The notes beneath the pieces are model-generated. The model searched no databases. It was not told the DNA's origin and saw only the letters and a list, made by a program, of their open reading frames with translations. The translations under genes and the position numbers were made by a program. DNA of 18,343 nucleotides from JAKLHL01 sp964411885 (lineage in GTDB: Bacteria; Bdellovibrionota; JAFGOL01), in assembly GCA_964411885.1 (NCBI GenBank), contig CAYPMK010000027.1, forward strand, positions 1-18,343, given 5' to 3'. Positions within the stretch are counted from its first letter, which is position 1. Every line of letters begins with the position of its first letter. Positions 1-7,097 of the stretch are shown here, one piece after another.

Positions 1-1
1 A

Positions 2-82
2 CAAATAACTAAAACTTTAGATAAGAATTACCGATCAGCTACAATAGGGGCACCTGTTGCTAAGGGTGCAGGGAGTCTCTAG
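2..82 (+). CDS. C-terminal tail of an upstream gene (partial, unknown)
   Basis: Reading from base 2, this frame stays open for 26 codons and ends at TAG (80-82); the other two plus frames hit stops almost at once. The tail ends in ...APVAKGAGSL. The stop lies 12 bp before the next start, the same spacing seen between other genes in this window, which supports a real gene end in an operon with the next gene. The fragment is too short to identify and an open frame of this length could arise by chance. Confidence 0.45.
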   Translation, partial: QITKTLDKNYRSATIGAPVAKGAGSL

Positions 83-86
83 GAGA
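76..86 (+). promoter_or_regulatory. Small hairpin covering the ribosome binding site of the 510-residue protein
   Basis: TCTC (76-79) can pair with GAGA (83-86) around a three-base loop, burying the AGGAG Shine-Dalgarno (81-85) of the gene starting at 95. A second hairpin lies just upstream, GCACC (50-54) with GGTGC (65-69). Both sit in the probable end of the upstream coding region. They could couple translation of the two genes, but short stems like these also occur by chance. Confidence 0.25.
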
Positions 87-94
87 ACTAAGTT

Positions 95-1627
95 ATGAAG
101 AAAATTGCAGTTTTCATTGCTTTTACATCTATATTTTTAAGCTCGCTGGCTTATTCAGCAGATTTTTCTTTTCAAAGTAGGGGAGGCCTAACATTTAGTC
201 TTACATCTTGGGTTCCGACCACAGAAGGTGAAGCAAATAAGTTTATGTATTTTGCTAATCAGGATTCTGCAGAAGTCAAAAAGATACACAATGTATTAGT
301 AGAGGAATCTAAAACAGCTAAATATCCACAAGATAAACCAACTACATATGAAAAATTAATAAATAGGGGCTTAATTCTAGAGGCTGGAACAAAGGGATTT
401 ATATCAGTATTGAACAAGGCAATAAAGGAAATAGACAAACTTATTGATGGTAATGCCAATGGTTTAAGTCATAAAACTCATAAAACACGGGCGGATTTTG
501 TTAACGACATAAATAAGATCCTGAAAGATATGAATAATGTGTCTGAACAAACAATAAAATTAGTTTCTGGGTTGAACGCTGAATATGAAAAGATTAAAGA
601 TAAGACAAAAGACCCAATCTTAGTATCTAAAGAAAAAATAGCACAAAACAATAAAAACTATAACGATAAATATTCTCAAGATCCTGACGCTAGTAGTTTT
701 ATAGCTAAGAACAAAGATAATGATGATGTAGATGAGAGCTTGGTATCAGCTGGTGGTGGGAGATACACAAAAACTGAAGTTGGTGCAAATAATTTTTCTG
801 AGGATCTTAATGGAAATAAATTCGATATTGTAAGCGCAGATCCTTCTGCTCCAGTAACTCAACAACCAGCACCCCCCACTAATCCAGACAAAATAGTTGT
901 GGATAATAGCAAAACAGACAAACAAGTCGCTACACCAAACCCTACAGATAATTCAAAAGAATTAGGTGAACTTAAAGATGAGTTAACAAAGTTAAAAGAA
1001 TTGCAGGCTAAAGAAAAACCAAAAGCCGCAGACGATAGTAGTAAATCTAGCGCTCCTAATGCGAGCAATCCAAGCCTTGCTGGCCTAAGGGCAAGCTATG
1101 ACGCTGATAGAGCTAAAAGAGAAAAAGAAATGGCAGAGCAAAGAAAGCTCCAAGAAGCCGCAAAGATAATTGCAGATGCAAAACGAAAAAGTAAATTACC
1201 AAAAACCAAAGACATCGCCTTTGCTAGACCTGCAAGTTCTGGTGGAGGATCTTCTTTGTTTTCTTCTCCTTCTTATAATAAAGAGGATTCAAAGAAAGAT
1301 ACTTCTCCTACAAGTACACCATCTATATTTGAGCGTAATGGTATTGGAGCTTCTGGTAAAAAAGTTTCTGACTATTCTGCCTATTACGGAACTGCCAACA
1401 TTCCTTCTTCTGCTTCTTCTAAAGAACTCGCTATGGATCGTTTTTCAAGCATGTATGAAATGGCAAGAAGAAAGGCTTTAATAGAAGATGCAAGGTCTGA
1501 ATTTGCAGGAAGGTATATAGATATATTCTTATTACAGCACTCGATAATCTATGATTATTATAGCAGAGGCCTTTTAATAGATCTTGCAGAAGCAGTAGAA
1601 CCAATAGGTGATAGTGATACTTTATAG
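95..1627 (+). CDS. Exported protein of unknown function, Lys/Ser/Asp-rich with a coiled-coil segment
   Basis: I do not recognise this 510-residue protein. It begins with a typical signal peptide (MKKIAVFIAF, hydrophobic to about residue 19) and a likely signal peptidase I site after YSA (residue 22), so it is probably periplasmic or outside the cell; there is no lipobox and no cysteine anywhere. Residues 30-200 look helical and charged. Residues 245-285 are a Pro/Thr/Asn-rich linker. Residues 288-305 and 335-368 have charged heptad-like character (coiled coil). Residues 380-445 are Ser/Gly-rich and probably disordered. Residues 446-500 form a more conserved-looking helical tail (Met, Arg and Tyr rich). 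The start is supported by AGGAG at 81-85, nine bases before ATG. Its end overlaps the convergent receiver gene by 6 bp. Adhesin, envelope-spanning or secretion-system accessory roles are possible, but nothing here decides. Confidence 0.8.
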   Translation: MKKIAVFIAFTSIFLSSLAYSADFSFQSRGGLTFSLTSWVPTTEGEANKFMYFANQDSAEVKKIHNVLVEESKTAKYPQDKPTTYEKLINRGLILEAGTKGFISVLNKAIKEIDKLIDGNANGLSHKTHKTRADFVNDINKILKDMNNVSEQTIKLVSGLNAEYEKIKDKTKDPILVSKEKIAQNNKNYNDKYSQDPDASSFIAKNKDNDDVDESLVSAGGGRYTKTEVGANNFSEDLNGNKFDIVSADPSAPVTQQPAPPTNPDKIVVDNSKTDKQVATPNPTDNSKELGELKDELTKLKELQAKEKPKAADDSSKSSAPNASNPSLAGLRASYDADRAKREKEMAEQRKLQEAAKIIADAKRKSKLPKTKDIAFARPASSGGGSSLFSSPSYNKEDSKKDTSPTSTPSIFERNGIGASGKKVSDYSAYYGTANIPSSASSKELAMDRFSSMYEMARRKALIEDARSEFAGRYIDIFLLQHSIIYDYYSRGLLIDLAEAVEPIGDSDTL

Positions 1628-1999
1628 AGGCTGTATTTCCATTGCCTTATAAACAGCGTTCATAAATTCCTGTTTTTTAATTGGTTTTCTTAGTACACCA
1701 AGGCACCCTAGTGCATTTATTTGTCTTAACAGTCCTTCATTAGCCATTCCAGTTATTGCAAGTGTTTTGATACCGGGGTTCTTGCTAATAAGATTTTGCA
1801 GGAGTTCTATTCCGTTTACATTAGGCATTAGTACGTCAAAAACTATAAGATCATAATTATGTTTAAGAGGACCATCCATTATAAATGAGCCATCTTCTTT
1901 TAATTCTACCTCGAACCTTGGGTCTGTCTTAAAATATTTTTCTAATAGGCTCCTAATAAGTGGTTCGTCATCAACTACCATTACTCTATATTCAGCCAT
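1622..1999 (-). CDS. Single-domain response regulator (CheY-like receiver)
   Basis: The 125 residues are one receiver domain with no output domain. The Mg-binding acidic pair is D10-D11 (VVDDEP), the phospho-acceptor is D55 (VFDVLMPNVNG), the switch Thr is T83 (AITG) and the conserved Lys is K105 (RKPI). It should be phosphorylated by a histidine kinase and signal by protein contact, as CheY or Spo0F do. No kinase lies within the window, so it is an orphan here. The start is firm: AGGAGG lies six bases before the ATG. It is transcribed towards the 510-residue exported protein and overlaps its last 6 bp. Its own promoter should lie in the short divergent gap before lnt, where I see an AT-rich TATATA block but no clear -35 box. 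The specific target is unknown. Confidence 0.93.
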   Translation of the reverse strand: MAEYRVMVVDDEPLIRSLLEKYFKTDPRFEVELKEDGSFIMDGPLKHNYDLIVFDVLMPNVNGIELLQNLISKNPGIKTLAITGMANEGLLRQINALGCLGVLRKPIKKQEFMNAVYKAMEIQPL

Positions 2000-2108
2000 T
2001 TAATTCCTCCTAATTAAGCACGATATCCCACTTTATATATTACTTTAGGGTTTAAGTCATTAATCTTCCTTGACGCTTATTTGCTTTAGGGTGAAAATCC
2101 TTCTAAAT

Positions 2109-3704
2109 ATGAAAGAACTAAAAAAAGGTGTTTTGCTTAGCATTTTGAGTGGTGTTCTAATATCACTTTGTTTTGAACCATTTGGTTTGTCATTTTTGTG
2201 TTTTGTTGCTTATGTACCGCTATTATTTGCCTTTCATTACCAAAAAAGTATTTGGAAACTTTTATTGTGTGCATGGATCACTATCTTCATCCAATCTTTA
2301 ATGTCTTTTCAGTGGATACATTTTGTAGCAAGAGAGTTTGGCTCTTTGCCTTGGGTGGTTTCTTTCTTGGTCTTGGTCGGTTTTGCTTTATTCACTAATC
2401 TGTTTTTACATATATTCGCTGTTTTCTATTATTTCTTAAAAAAGAGAATTAACAGCACTCGTGTTGTGTTACTTTATTTTTTAATACTACCAGCTGCTTA
2501 TGTGATTTCTGAGGCTGTAGATCCAAGAATATTCAATTGGTACATAGGAGATGCTTTTTCTTCTTATAAATACATGATGCAGTTTGCTGATGTTTTTGGG
2601 GTTTATGGTCTTTCTTTTCTTTGTTTTGTAGTAAATACGTCGGTATTTTTAGTCCTTAAGAAAAAGACTTTTGCATATCTTATTCCTGCTTTGGTTATAC
2701 CTTTATTCTTATTGTCTTATGGTTGGGTAAGATATCATAATATAGAAGAGTATCAAAGGACCTGCCCTGTTATCAATGTTGGAGTGGTACAGGCTAACAT
2801 TGGTAATCCTGTACAGTTAAAAATAGCAGAGGTTTTAAAATTCAAGAAAGAATTAGGATTAACCGACGCTGAATATGCCAGTGATTCTGATCTTATATTG
2901 CAAAAATATAATTTAATGACCAAACAAGTTTTGGAAAAATATCCAAACATAGACATCATTGTTTGGCCAGAAACAGCTTTTCCCGGTTATTACGTAGAAC
3001 GTAATAAAAAAATGAGAGCCCATTTGGACTTTGTTAAGGAACTTGGTAAACCATTTTTTATTGGTGGCTATTACTATGAACCTTTTAAAGACGGTGGAAA
3101 GTATTACAATAGTGCTATTTTAATAAGTAATGATACAGATATTCAATACTATCACAAACACGTGCTCTTGCCTTTTGGTGAGTTCATGCCGCTTGGTTCT
3201 ATTTTCCCTAAACTAAAAGAACTCGTGCCTGCGGTTGGTGATTTTGGGAGTGGAACTGGCCCTATGCTCTTAAAAAGTTCAGTCGCTGGATTAGAGATAA
3301 ATTTTGCTCCAAATATTTGTTATGAGGTACTTAAACCAAGCTATGTAAGAAGAACAGTAATGCTTGGTGCAAATCTTATATTCAATTTTACTAACGATTC
3401 TTGGTTTGGCTCTATAGAACCATATCAACATTTAAGGTTATCTGTAATGAGAGCGGTAGAAAATAGACGACCAATAGTAAGGAGTACGAACACTGGTGTT
3501 TCTGCTTTTATAGATATGAATGGTGTTGTTATATCTAAAAGTGATATTGGTGTGCAGGAAACCTTAAAATTTGAAGCTCCTGTTTGTGAACCAAATGTTT
3601 TTAGTTTTTACTCTAAATATGGATGGTCCTTTGTGTATCTTTTAGGTCTATTTATAACAGGTCTTTTTCTATATCCTATAATTATTAAGAGGGTGAAAAA
3701 ATGA
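2109..3704 (+). CDS. lnt: Apolipoprotein N-acyltransferase
   Basis: Lnt transfers an acyl chain from phospholipid to the N-terminal cysteine of diacylated, signal-peptide-cleaved lipoproteins in the inner membrane, the last step of lipoprotein maturation in diderms. From the ATG at 2109 the protein has 531 residues, close to the family's usual 500-520. About six N-terminal membrane helices precede a periplasmic nitrilase-type (CN hydrolase) domain, and a C-terminal helix ends the protein. The Glu-Lys-Cys triad is visible: E288 in WPETAFPG, K350 in YYHKHVLLPFGE and C404 in PNICYEV. The start is uncertain: the frame continues upstream to GTG 2091 and TTG 2070, but ATG 2109 begins the typical hydrophobic N-terminus. 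AGGGTG about 15 bases upstream is a rather distant ribosome site. Its stop overlaps the next start (ATGA), so it is translationally coupled to the NamZ-like gene. Two lipoprotein substrates are encoded just downstream. Confidence 0.95.
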   Translation: MKELKKGVLLSILSGVLISLCFEPFGLSFLCFVAYVPLLFAFHYQKSIWKLLLCAWITIFIQSLMSFQWIHFVAREFGSLPWVVSFLVLVGFALFTNLFLHIFAVFYYFLKKRINSTRVVLLYFLILPAAYVISEAVDPRIFNWYIGDAFSSYKYMMQFADVFGVYGLSFLCFVVNTSVFLVLKKKTFAYLIPALVIPLFLLSYGWVRYHNIEEYQRTCPVINVGVVQANIGNPVQLKIAEVLKFKKELGLTDAEYASDSDLILQKYNLMTKQVLEKYPNIDIIVWPETAFPGYYVERNKKMRAHLDFVKELGKPFFIGGYYYEPFKDGGKYYNSAILISNDTDIQYYHKHVLLPFGEFMPLGSIFPKLKELVPAVGDFGSGTGPMLLKSSVAGLEINFAPNICYEVLKPSYVRRTVMLGANLIFNFTNDSWFGSIEPYQHLRLSVMRAVENRRPIVRSTNTGVSAFIDMNGVVISKSDIGVQETLKFEAPVCEPNVFSFYSKYGWSFVYLLGLFITGLFLYPIIIKRVKK

Positions 3705-4861
3705 AACTCTCATTAGATTGTAACTCTGAATTAAAGAAAATAGTTAAAGGTAAAAAAATAAGTGTGCTCTGCAATATAGCTTCTGTTAATTCAAAATATG
3801 TCCATGTTGTAGATGTATTAAAAAATATGGGAGCAAGGGTTTGTTCAATAATGGGTCCACAGCATGGCTTTGTTATGGATAAGCAAGACAACATGAAAGA
3901 AAGTTCACACGCAGACCATCCCGTATATCAGGTGCCTGTATATTCGCTGTATGGAGAATCTAGAGAGCCTAAGGATTACATGTTAAAGGATGTAGAGGCT
4001 GTAGTCTTTGATCTTCAGGATGTCGGAACAAGGTATTATACTTTCATATATACGATGGCTAACACCATGCGGCTTTGTGCGGAAATGGGTATAAAGTTTG
4101 TCGTCCTTGATAGACCGAACCCTGTTAATGGTGTTGATGTAGAAGGTGGTATAGTACACACAGGTTTTGAGAGCTTTGTAGGGATGTTCCCAATTTCGCA
4201 TAGACACGGAATGACAGTCGCTGAATTAGCCTTATTGTTCAATGAAGAATTCGAGATCAACTGTGATCTTAAAATAATAAAGATGGAAGGATGGAAAAGA
4301 TCAAAGTACTGGGATGAATTAAAACTCGAGTGGATAATGCCTTCTCCTAATATGCCTTATTTTGAAACTACGTTGGTGTATCCCGGGCAATGTCTTCTTG
4401 AGGCAACTAATATTTCAGAAGGTAGAGGCACCACACGTCCTTTTGAGATATTTGGTTCACCCTTTGTAGAGCACGCAGAGTTCTTAAAACATCCAGCGAT
4501 AAAGTCGTTAAAAGGATTGGTGTTAAGGCCTCTTTATTTTGAACCTACTTTTAATAAGTTTCACAGTATTTTGTGCAAGGGATTCCAAATACACGTTACA
4601 GACAGATCTTTGTTTAAACCGCTTAGAACAAGTCTTGCAATTATTTATGCTATGTATGAACTTTATCCAGAATTTAAGTTCACGCCCCCACCTTATGAAT
4701 ATGAATTCAATAAACAGCCCATAGATATACTGCTAGGCAGTGATGTTCCGCGTACCATGCTTATTGGTGGTTCAGATTTTAAGAGTTTTCATGGTTCTGT
4801 CTGCAATGGTGAAGGCCTTTTTAAAAAACAAAGACAAAAATACCTCTTATATAAGGCCTGA
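3701..4861 (+). CDS. DUF1343 family protein, NamZ-like (exo-beta-N-acetylmuramidase family)
   Basis: Characterised DUF1343 members (NamZ) release N-acetylmuramic acid from the non-reducing end of peptidoglycan fragments. This 386-residue protein matches the family through the whole length: PVYSLYGE, VVFDLQDVGTRYYTFI, VVLDRPNPVNG followed by EGG, SFVGMFPISHRHGMTVAELA, MPSPNMP and the NISEGRGTTRPFEIFGSP segment. Two features stand out. There is no signal peptide, so the protein should be cytoplasmic, unlike many exported NamZ proteins. The usual PEHG motif reads PQHG (Q54) and is followed by KQDNM, which may mark a separate subgroup. The ATG overlaps the lnt stop in an ATGA, with GAGGGTG just upstream, so the two genes are coupled. 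The neighbourhood suggests cell-wall turnover or recycling. Family assignment is firm; muramidase activity of this subgroup is inferred. Confidence 0.88.
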   Translation: MKLSLDCNSELKKIVKGKKISVLCNIASVNSKYVHVVDVLKNMGARVCSIMGPQHGFVMDKQDNMKESSHADHPVYQVPVYSLYGESREPKDYMLKDVEAVVFDLQDVGTRYYTFIYTMANTMRLCAEMGIKFVVLDRPNPVNGVDVEGGIVHTGFESFVGMFPISHRHGMTVAELALLFNEEFEINCDLKIIKMEGWKRSKYWDELKLEWIMPSPNMPYFETTLVYPGQCLLEATNISEGRGTTRPFEIFGSPFVEHAEFLKHPAIKSLKGLVLRPLYFEPTFNKFHSILCKGFQIHVTDRSLFKPLRTSLAIIYAMYELYPEFKFTPPPYEYEFNKQPIDILLGSDVPRTMLIGGSDFKSFHGSVCNGEGLFKKQRQKYLLYKA

Positions 4862-4917
4862 GCGGATTTAAGCCGTTTTAAAGGATAACATATTGATTTT
4901 ATTGTTCTAATTAATTT

Positions 4918-4946
4918 TTGACTTTACAAAAATTAGTTGATATAAT
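4918..4946 (+). promoter_or_regulatory. Strong sigma-70-type promoter for the lipoprotein pair
   Basis: TTGACT (4918-4923), a spacer of exactly 17 bases, then TATAAT (4941-4946): the best promoter match in the window. A second TATAAT follows at 4950-4955 without a good -35 box. Transcription should start near 4953, giving a leader of about 90 bases before the ATG at 5043. Placed after the NamZ-like gene, it marks the start of a separate transcription unit. Confidence 0.75.
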
Positions 4947-4971
4947 GACTATAATATATTGTGTAGCTTTT

Positions 4972-5038
4972 AAAGGAGGGACTAACCGAAACTTATTATT
5001 GGTGAGTCTAATAGTAGAGAAAACAAAACTCTGGAGGT
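4972..5038 (+). promoter_or_regulatory. Structured 5' leader of the Ig-repeat lipoprotein
   Basis: Downstream of the promoter there is a strong Shine-Dalgarno-like AAAGGAGGG (4972-4980) with no start codon at usable spacing. A hairpin follows, GACT-A-ACC (4980-4987) pairing with GGT-G-AGTC (5001-5008), closed by a 13-base loop. A second hairpin pairs AGAG (5016-5019) with CTCT (5029-5032) directly against the true ribosome site GGAGGT (5033-5038). I could not match it to a riboswitch class I know. It may be a cis-regulator or simply a stabilising leader. Confidence 0.35.
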
Positions 5039-5042
5039 ACGT

Positions 5043-6315
5043 ATGTTGAACATGAGTTTTTTTAAAGCGACTATCGTTGGAGCATTAACTTTATTCTTTT
5101 TATCGTCTTGTAATATGGCTATAGGCGATGGAGATGTTGGCGCTCCTGTTATAACTAAACAACCAGTTGATATAAGTACGTGTGTGTCAGAAAAAAACCC
5201 TTTAACACGAATTGAATATACTGTTGAAGCTACAGGTTCAAACCTTAGTTATCAGTGGTTCTTGTCTGACGGCACCAAAGAATATACTATTGAAGAAGCT
5301 ATTGAAACCATGATCGAAAAAGACAAGAGTATATTGGTTGAAAGCAAAGACAAAACGCTGAGTATTTATTATGAAAACGGCATAGATGCGGTAGTCAATT
5401 TTTCTGTCTATGTAGTCGTTAGCAACGAATTTGGTAGTGTAGAAAGTGATCCCGCAAGATTTGATACTGTAGACTGCAGTGAAGACTTTGCAGTTTCATT
5501 AAGTGATCAAACTGTTATGGTAGGAGATGTGGTAACTTTTGAACCCAAAGTTTTAGGTGCAAGTAACGTTAGTTATCAGTGGTTTTATTTTGATGGAAAA
5601 AATTGGATAGATCTAGGCGCTAGCGAAAACAAGTATGTAATTCCATCAGCTGCTCTTGGCATGAATGGTGTAAAAATTAAAGCCATAGTTTATGATGAAG
5701 ATAACGATGAATCTTTAGAAGCTATAGCAACTTTGACCGTAAAAGAANNNNNNNNNNNNNNNNNNNNNNNNNNNNNNNNNNNNNNNNNNNNNNNNNNNNN
5801 NNNNNNNNNNNNNNNNNNNNNNNNNNNNNNNNNNNNNNNNNNNNNNNAACGGTACAGCTCCTTATACTTTTGAATGGTACGAAAAAGATGGATCAGGGAA
5901 TTTTATATTGCTAGCAGGTGAAACATTACAGACGCTAGATATAGGTATTGTTGCAATAGAAGATAATGGAAGGTCATTTAGATTCTGTGCTACAGACGCT
6001 AAAGCAACAAAATTATGTGCTGATGCTACTCTTTTCGTTGAATCACCAGAATTTAAAGTTACTCTTAATGATATTACTACTAGTGCTGGTAGTAATGTGT
6101 ACTTTAAGGCAGATGTTAAGTATGGTACAGCTCCTTATACATACGTGTGGTATCGTAATAGTTCGTTGCTAGAGGGTAAGACAGATTACATGATAACATT
6201 GGATTCTGTAACTCCAGAGGATAACGGTGCTTTATTTAAGGTCTGTGTAACAGATTCAAGCGCTGTACCTTTGACTTTATGTGATGGAGCCTTCTTGTAT
6301 GTAGTTGTTAAATAA
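5043..6315 (+). CDS. Lipoprotein with Ig-like repeats, interrupted by an assembly gap
   Basis: The N-terminus is a lipoprotein signal with lipobox FLSSC (C23), so the mature protein should be lipid-anchored at the cell envelope and be a substrate of Lnt. Two Ig-like domains follow before the gap (about residues 34-146 and 150-235), each with an SYQWF strand. After the gap, from 5848, the frame gives a partial domain beginning NGTAPYTFEWYE and a complete one with YGTAPYTYVWYR, about 91 residues apart, ending at TAA 6313-6315. The post-gap coding frame is offset from the pre-gap frame only because the 100 Ns are not a multiple of three; the two ends join cleanly if the real gap is. I therefore treat it as one gene of unknown true length. 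The two post-gap domains each have a Cys pair near their ends. GGAGGT lies four bases before the ATG. Adhesion or surface binding is typical of such repeats; no ligand can be named. Confidence 0.78.
5748..5847. other. Assembly gap of 100 Ns inside the Ig-repeat gene
   Basis: One hundred consecutive Ns, a conventional placeholder for a gap of unknown size. It lies inside repetitive coding sequence: a 17-base identical word occurs at 5851-5867 and again at 6124-6140 (273 bases apart), and a 16-base word occurs at 5245-5260 and 5569-5584. This is consistent with the assembler failing on near-identical tandem repeats. Confidence 0.95.
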
Positions 6316-6330
6316 TAGCGGAGGGATATC

Positions 6331-7002
6331 ATGTTGTTTAATAAGTATTTTTGTAATTATCTGATAGCTCCCGTGTTTGTGTTTGCTTTAAGTGCCTGTG
6401 GTGCAGAAGTCGTTTCGGCCATTGACGACGATGATGATAACGAGCCTGTTACTGCAGATTATGTGTTAAGACAACAAGTGGCAGGGGACTATCTTATTGA
6501 TTGCTATAATTTAGGAGGAAAATCTTTTAAACACTTAATGACTCTGACATCAGGAGATATAAATAACGGTACTTATACTATTTATGAACACCATTATAAT
6601 GGTGAAGATTGTGTTGAAGAAAATCTTAGTGTTCTATCTATATCAGAAGCTAAATCAAAATTTGGTCCAGTATCTGGTATTGATAAAGATAATGAATTTT
6701 ATAGTAATATAGATTTAGATGGAACTATGGTTAATGCTGCAAAACTTAACATAACCACTTTAAACCAACGACTTACCATTTATGACGAGTCACTAATAGG
6801 CAAGGCTGAATTAGAGTATGGTATGGACTTCACTGTTGGTGAAGAAGTTTTAGTCTCAGAAGAAGAAGTTAATTATTATACTCATGCGTATTTCCCAGAG
6901 GATATAAGTAGTGTAACTGTTGCTCCGTTTATGCCAGCTGCAACAGATCACAGGGCAACTTATGCAACAGATGGCTTTGTTACAGCTGTTAAAATAAGGT
7001 AA
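6331..7002 (+). CDS. Small lipoprotein of unknown function
   Basis: This 223-residue protein starts with a lipoprotein signal and lipobox ALSAC (C23), followed by an acidic linker (IDDDDDNEP) that would hold the folded part away from the membrane. The body has beta-rich character (YTIYEHHY, LNITTLNQRLTIYDES). It has two cysteines, in LIDCYNLGG and GEDCVEEN, that could form a disulfide. I recognise no domain or catalytic motif. It follows the Ig-repeat lipoprotein by 15 bp and has its own GGAGGG five bases before the ATG, so the two are probably co-transcribed from the strong promoter at 4918 and may act together at the envelope. Both keep the lipid-bearing Cys at residue 23. Confidence 0.8.
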   Translation: MLFNKYFCNYLIAPVFVFALSACGAEVVSAIDDDDDNEPVTADYVLRQQVAGDYLIDCYNLGGKSFKHLMTLTSGDINNGTYTIYEHHYNGEDCVEENLSVLSISEAKSKFGPVSGIDKDNEFYSNIDLDGTMVNAAKLNITTLNQRLTIYDESLIGKAELEYGMDFTVGEEVLVSEEEVNYYTHAYFPEDISSVTVAPFMPAATDHRATYATDGFVTAVKIR

Positions 7003-7024
7003 AAAGACCTTAAACCTACTACTA

Positions 7025-7053
7025 TTGCCATAGCCATTTTTATCTGATAATCC
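7025..7053 (+). promoter_or_regulatory. Possible weak promoter for the serine-purine gene run
   Basis: TTGCCA (7025-7030), 17 bases, then TAATCC (7048-7053) in the 95-bp gap before the aminotransferase. The -10 box is poor. This gap is the only intergenic stretch of useful length upstream of the seven-gene run, so a promoter is expected here. Confidence 0.25.
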
Positions 7054-7097
7054 TTCCATGTACTTTAACGTAAAAAATATAGTGGAGGATTGTCAAA

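Noticed and set aside
2070..2108. Upstream TTG (2070) or GTG (2091) as the start of lnt
   Set aside because: The added residues are not typical of Lnt N-termini and no ribosome site fits them. TTGACG at 2070 could instead be a -35 box, but the matching -10 is poor, so I did not call a promoter either.
4862..4890. Terminator after the NamZ-like gene
   Set aside because: The GC-rich bases before the TTTT form no stem longer than three pairs.
4981..5042. Leader peptide in the lipoprotein 5' region
   Set aside because: The GTG near 5001 opens 15 codons but is about 20 bases from AAAGGAGGG, too far for normal initiation.
5245..6140. Short repeated words as CRISPR or mobile-element repeats
   Set aside because: They are in frame inside Ig-like coding repeats, 324 and 273 bases apart (multiples of three), and encode the same strand motifs.
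5043..6315. Frameshift or two separate genes in the Ig-repeat lipoprotein
   Set aside because: The frame offset is caused by the fixed 100-N placeholder; both sides end on codon boundaries and show the same repeat type, so one interrupted gene is simpler.
6996..7011. Terminator after the second lipoprotein gene
   Set aside because: AAGGT/ACCTT forms only a five-pair stem with no T-run after it on the plus strand.
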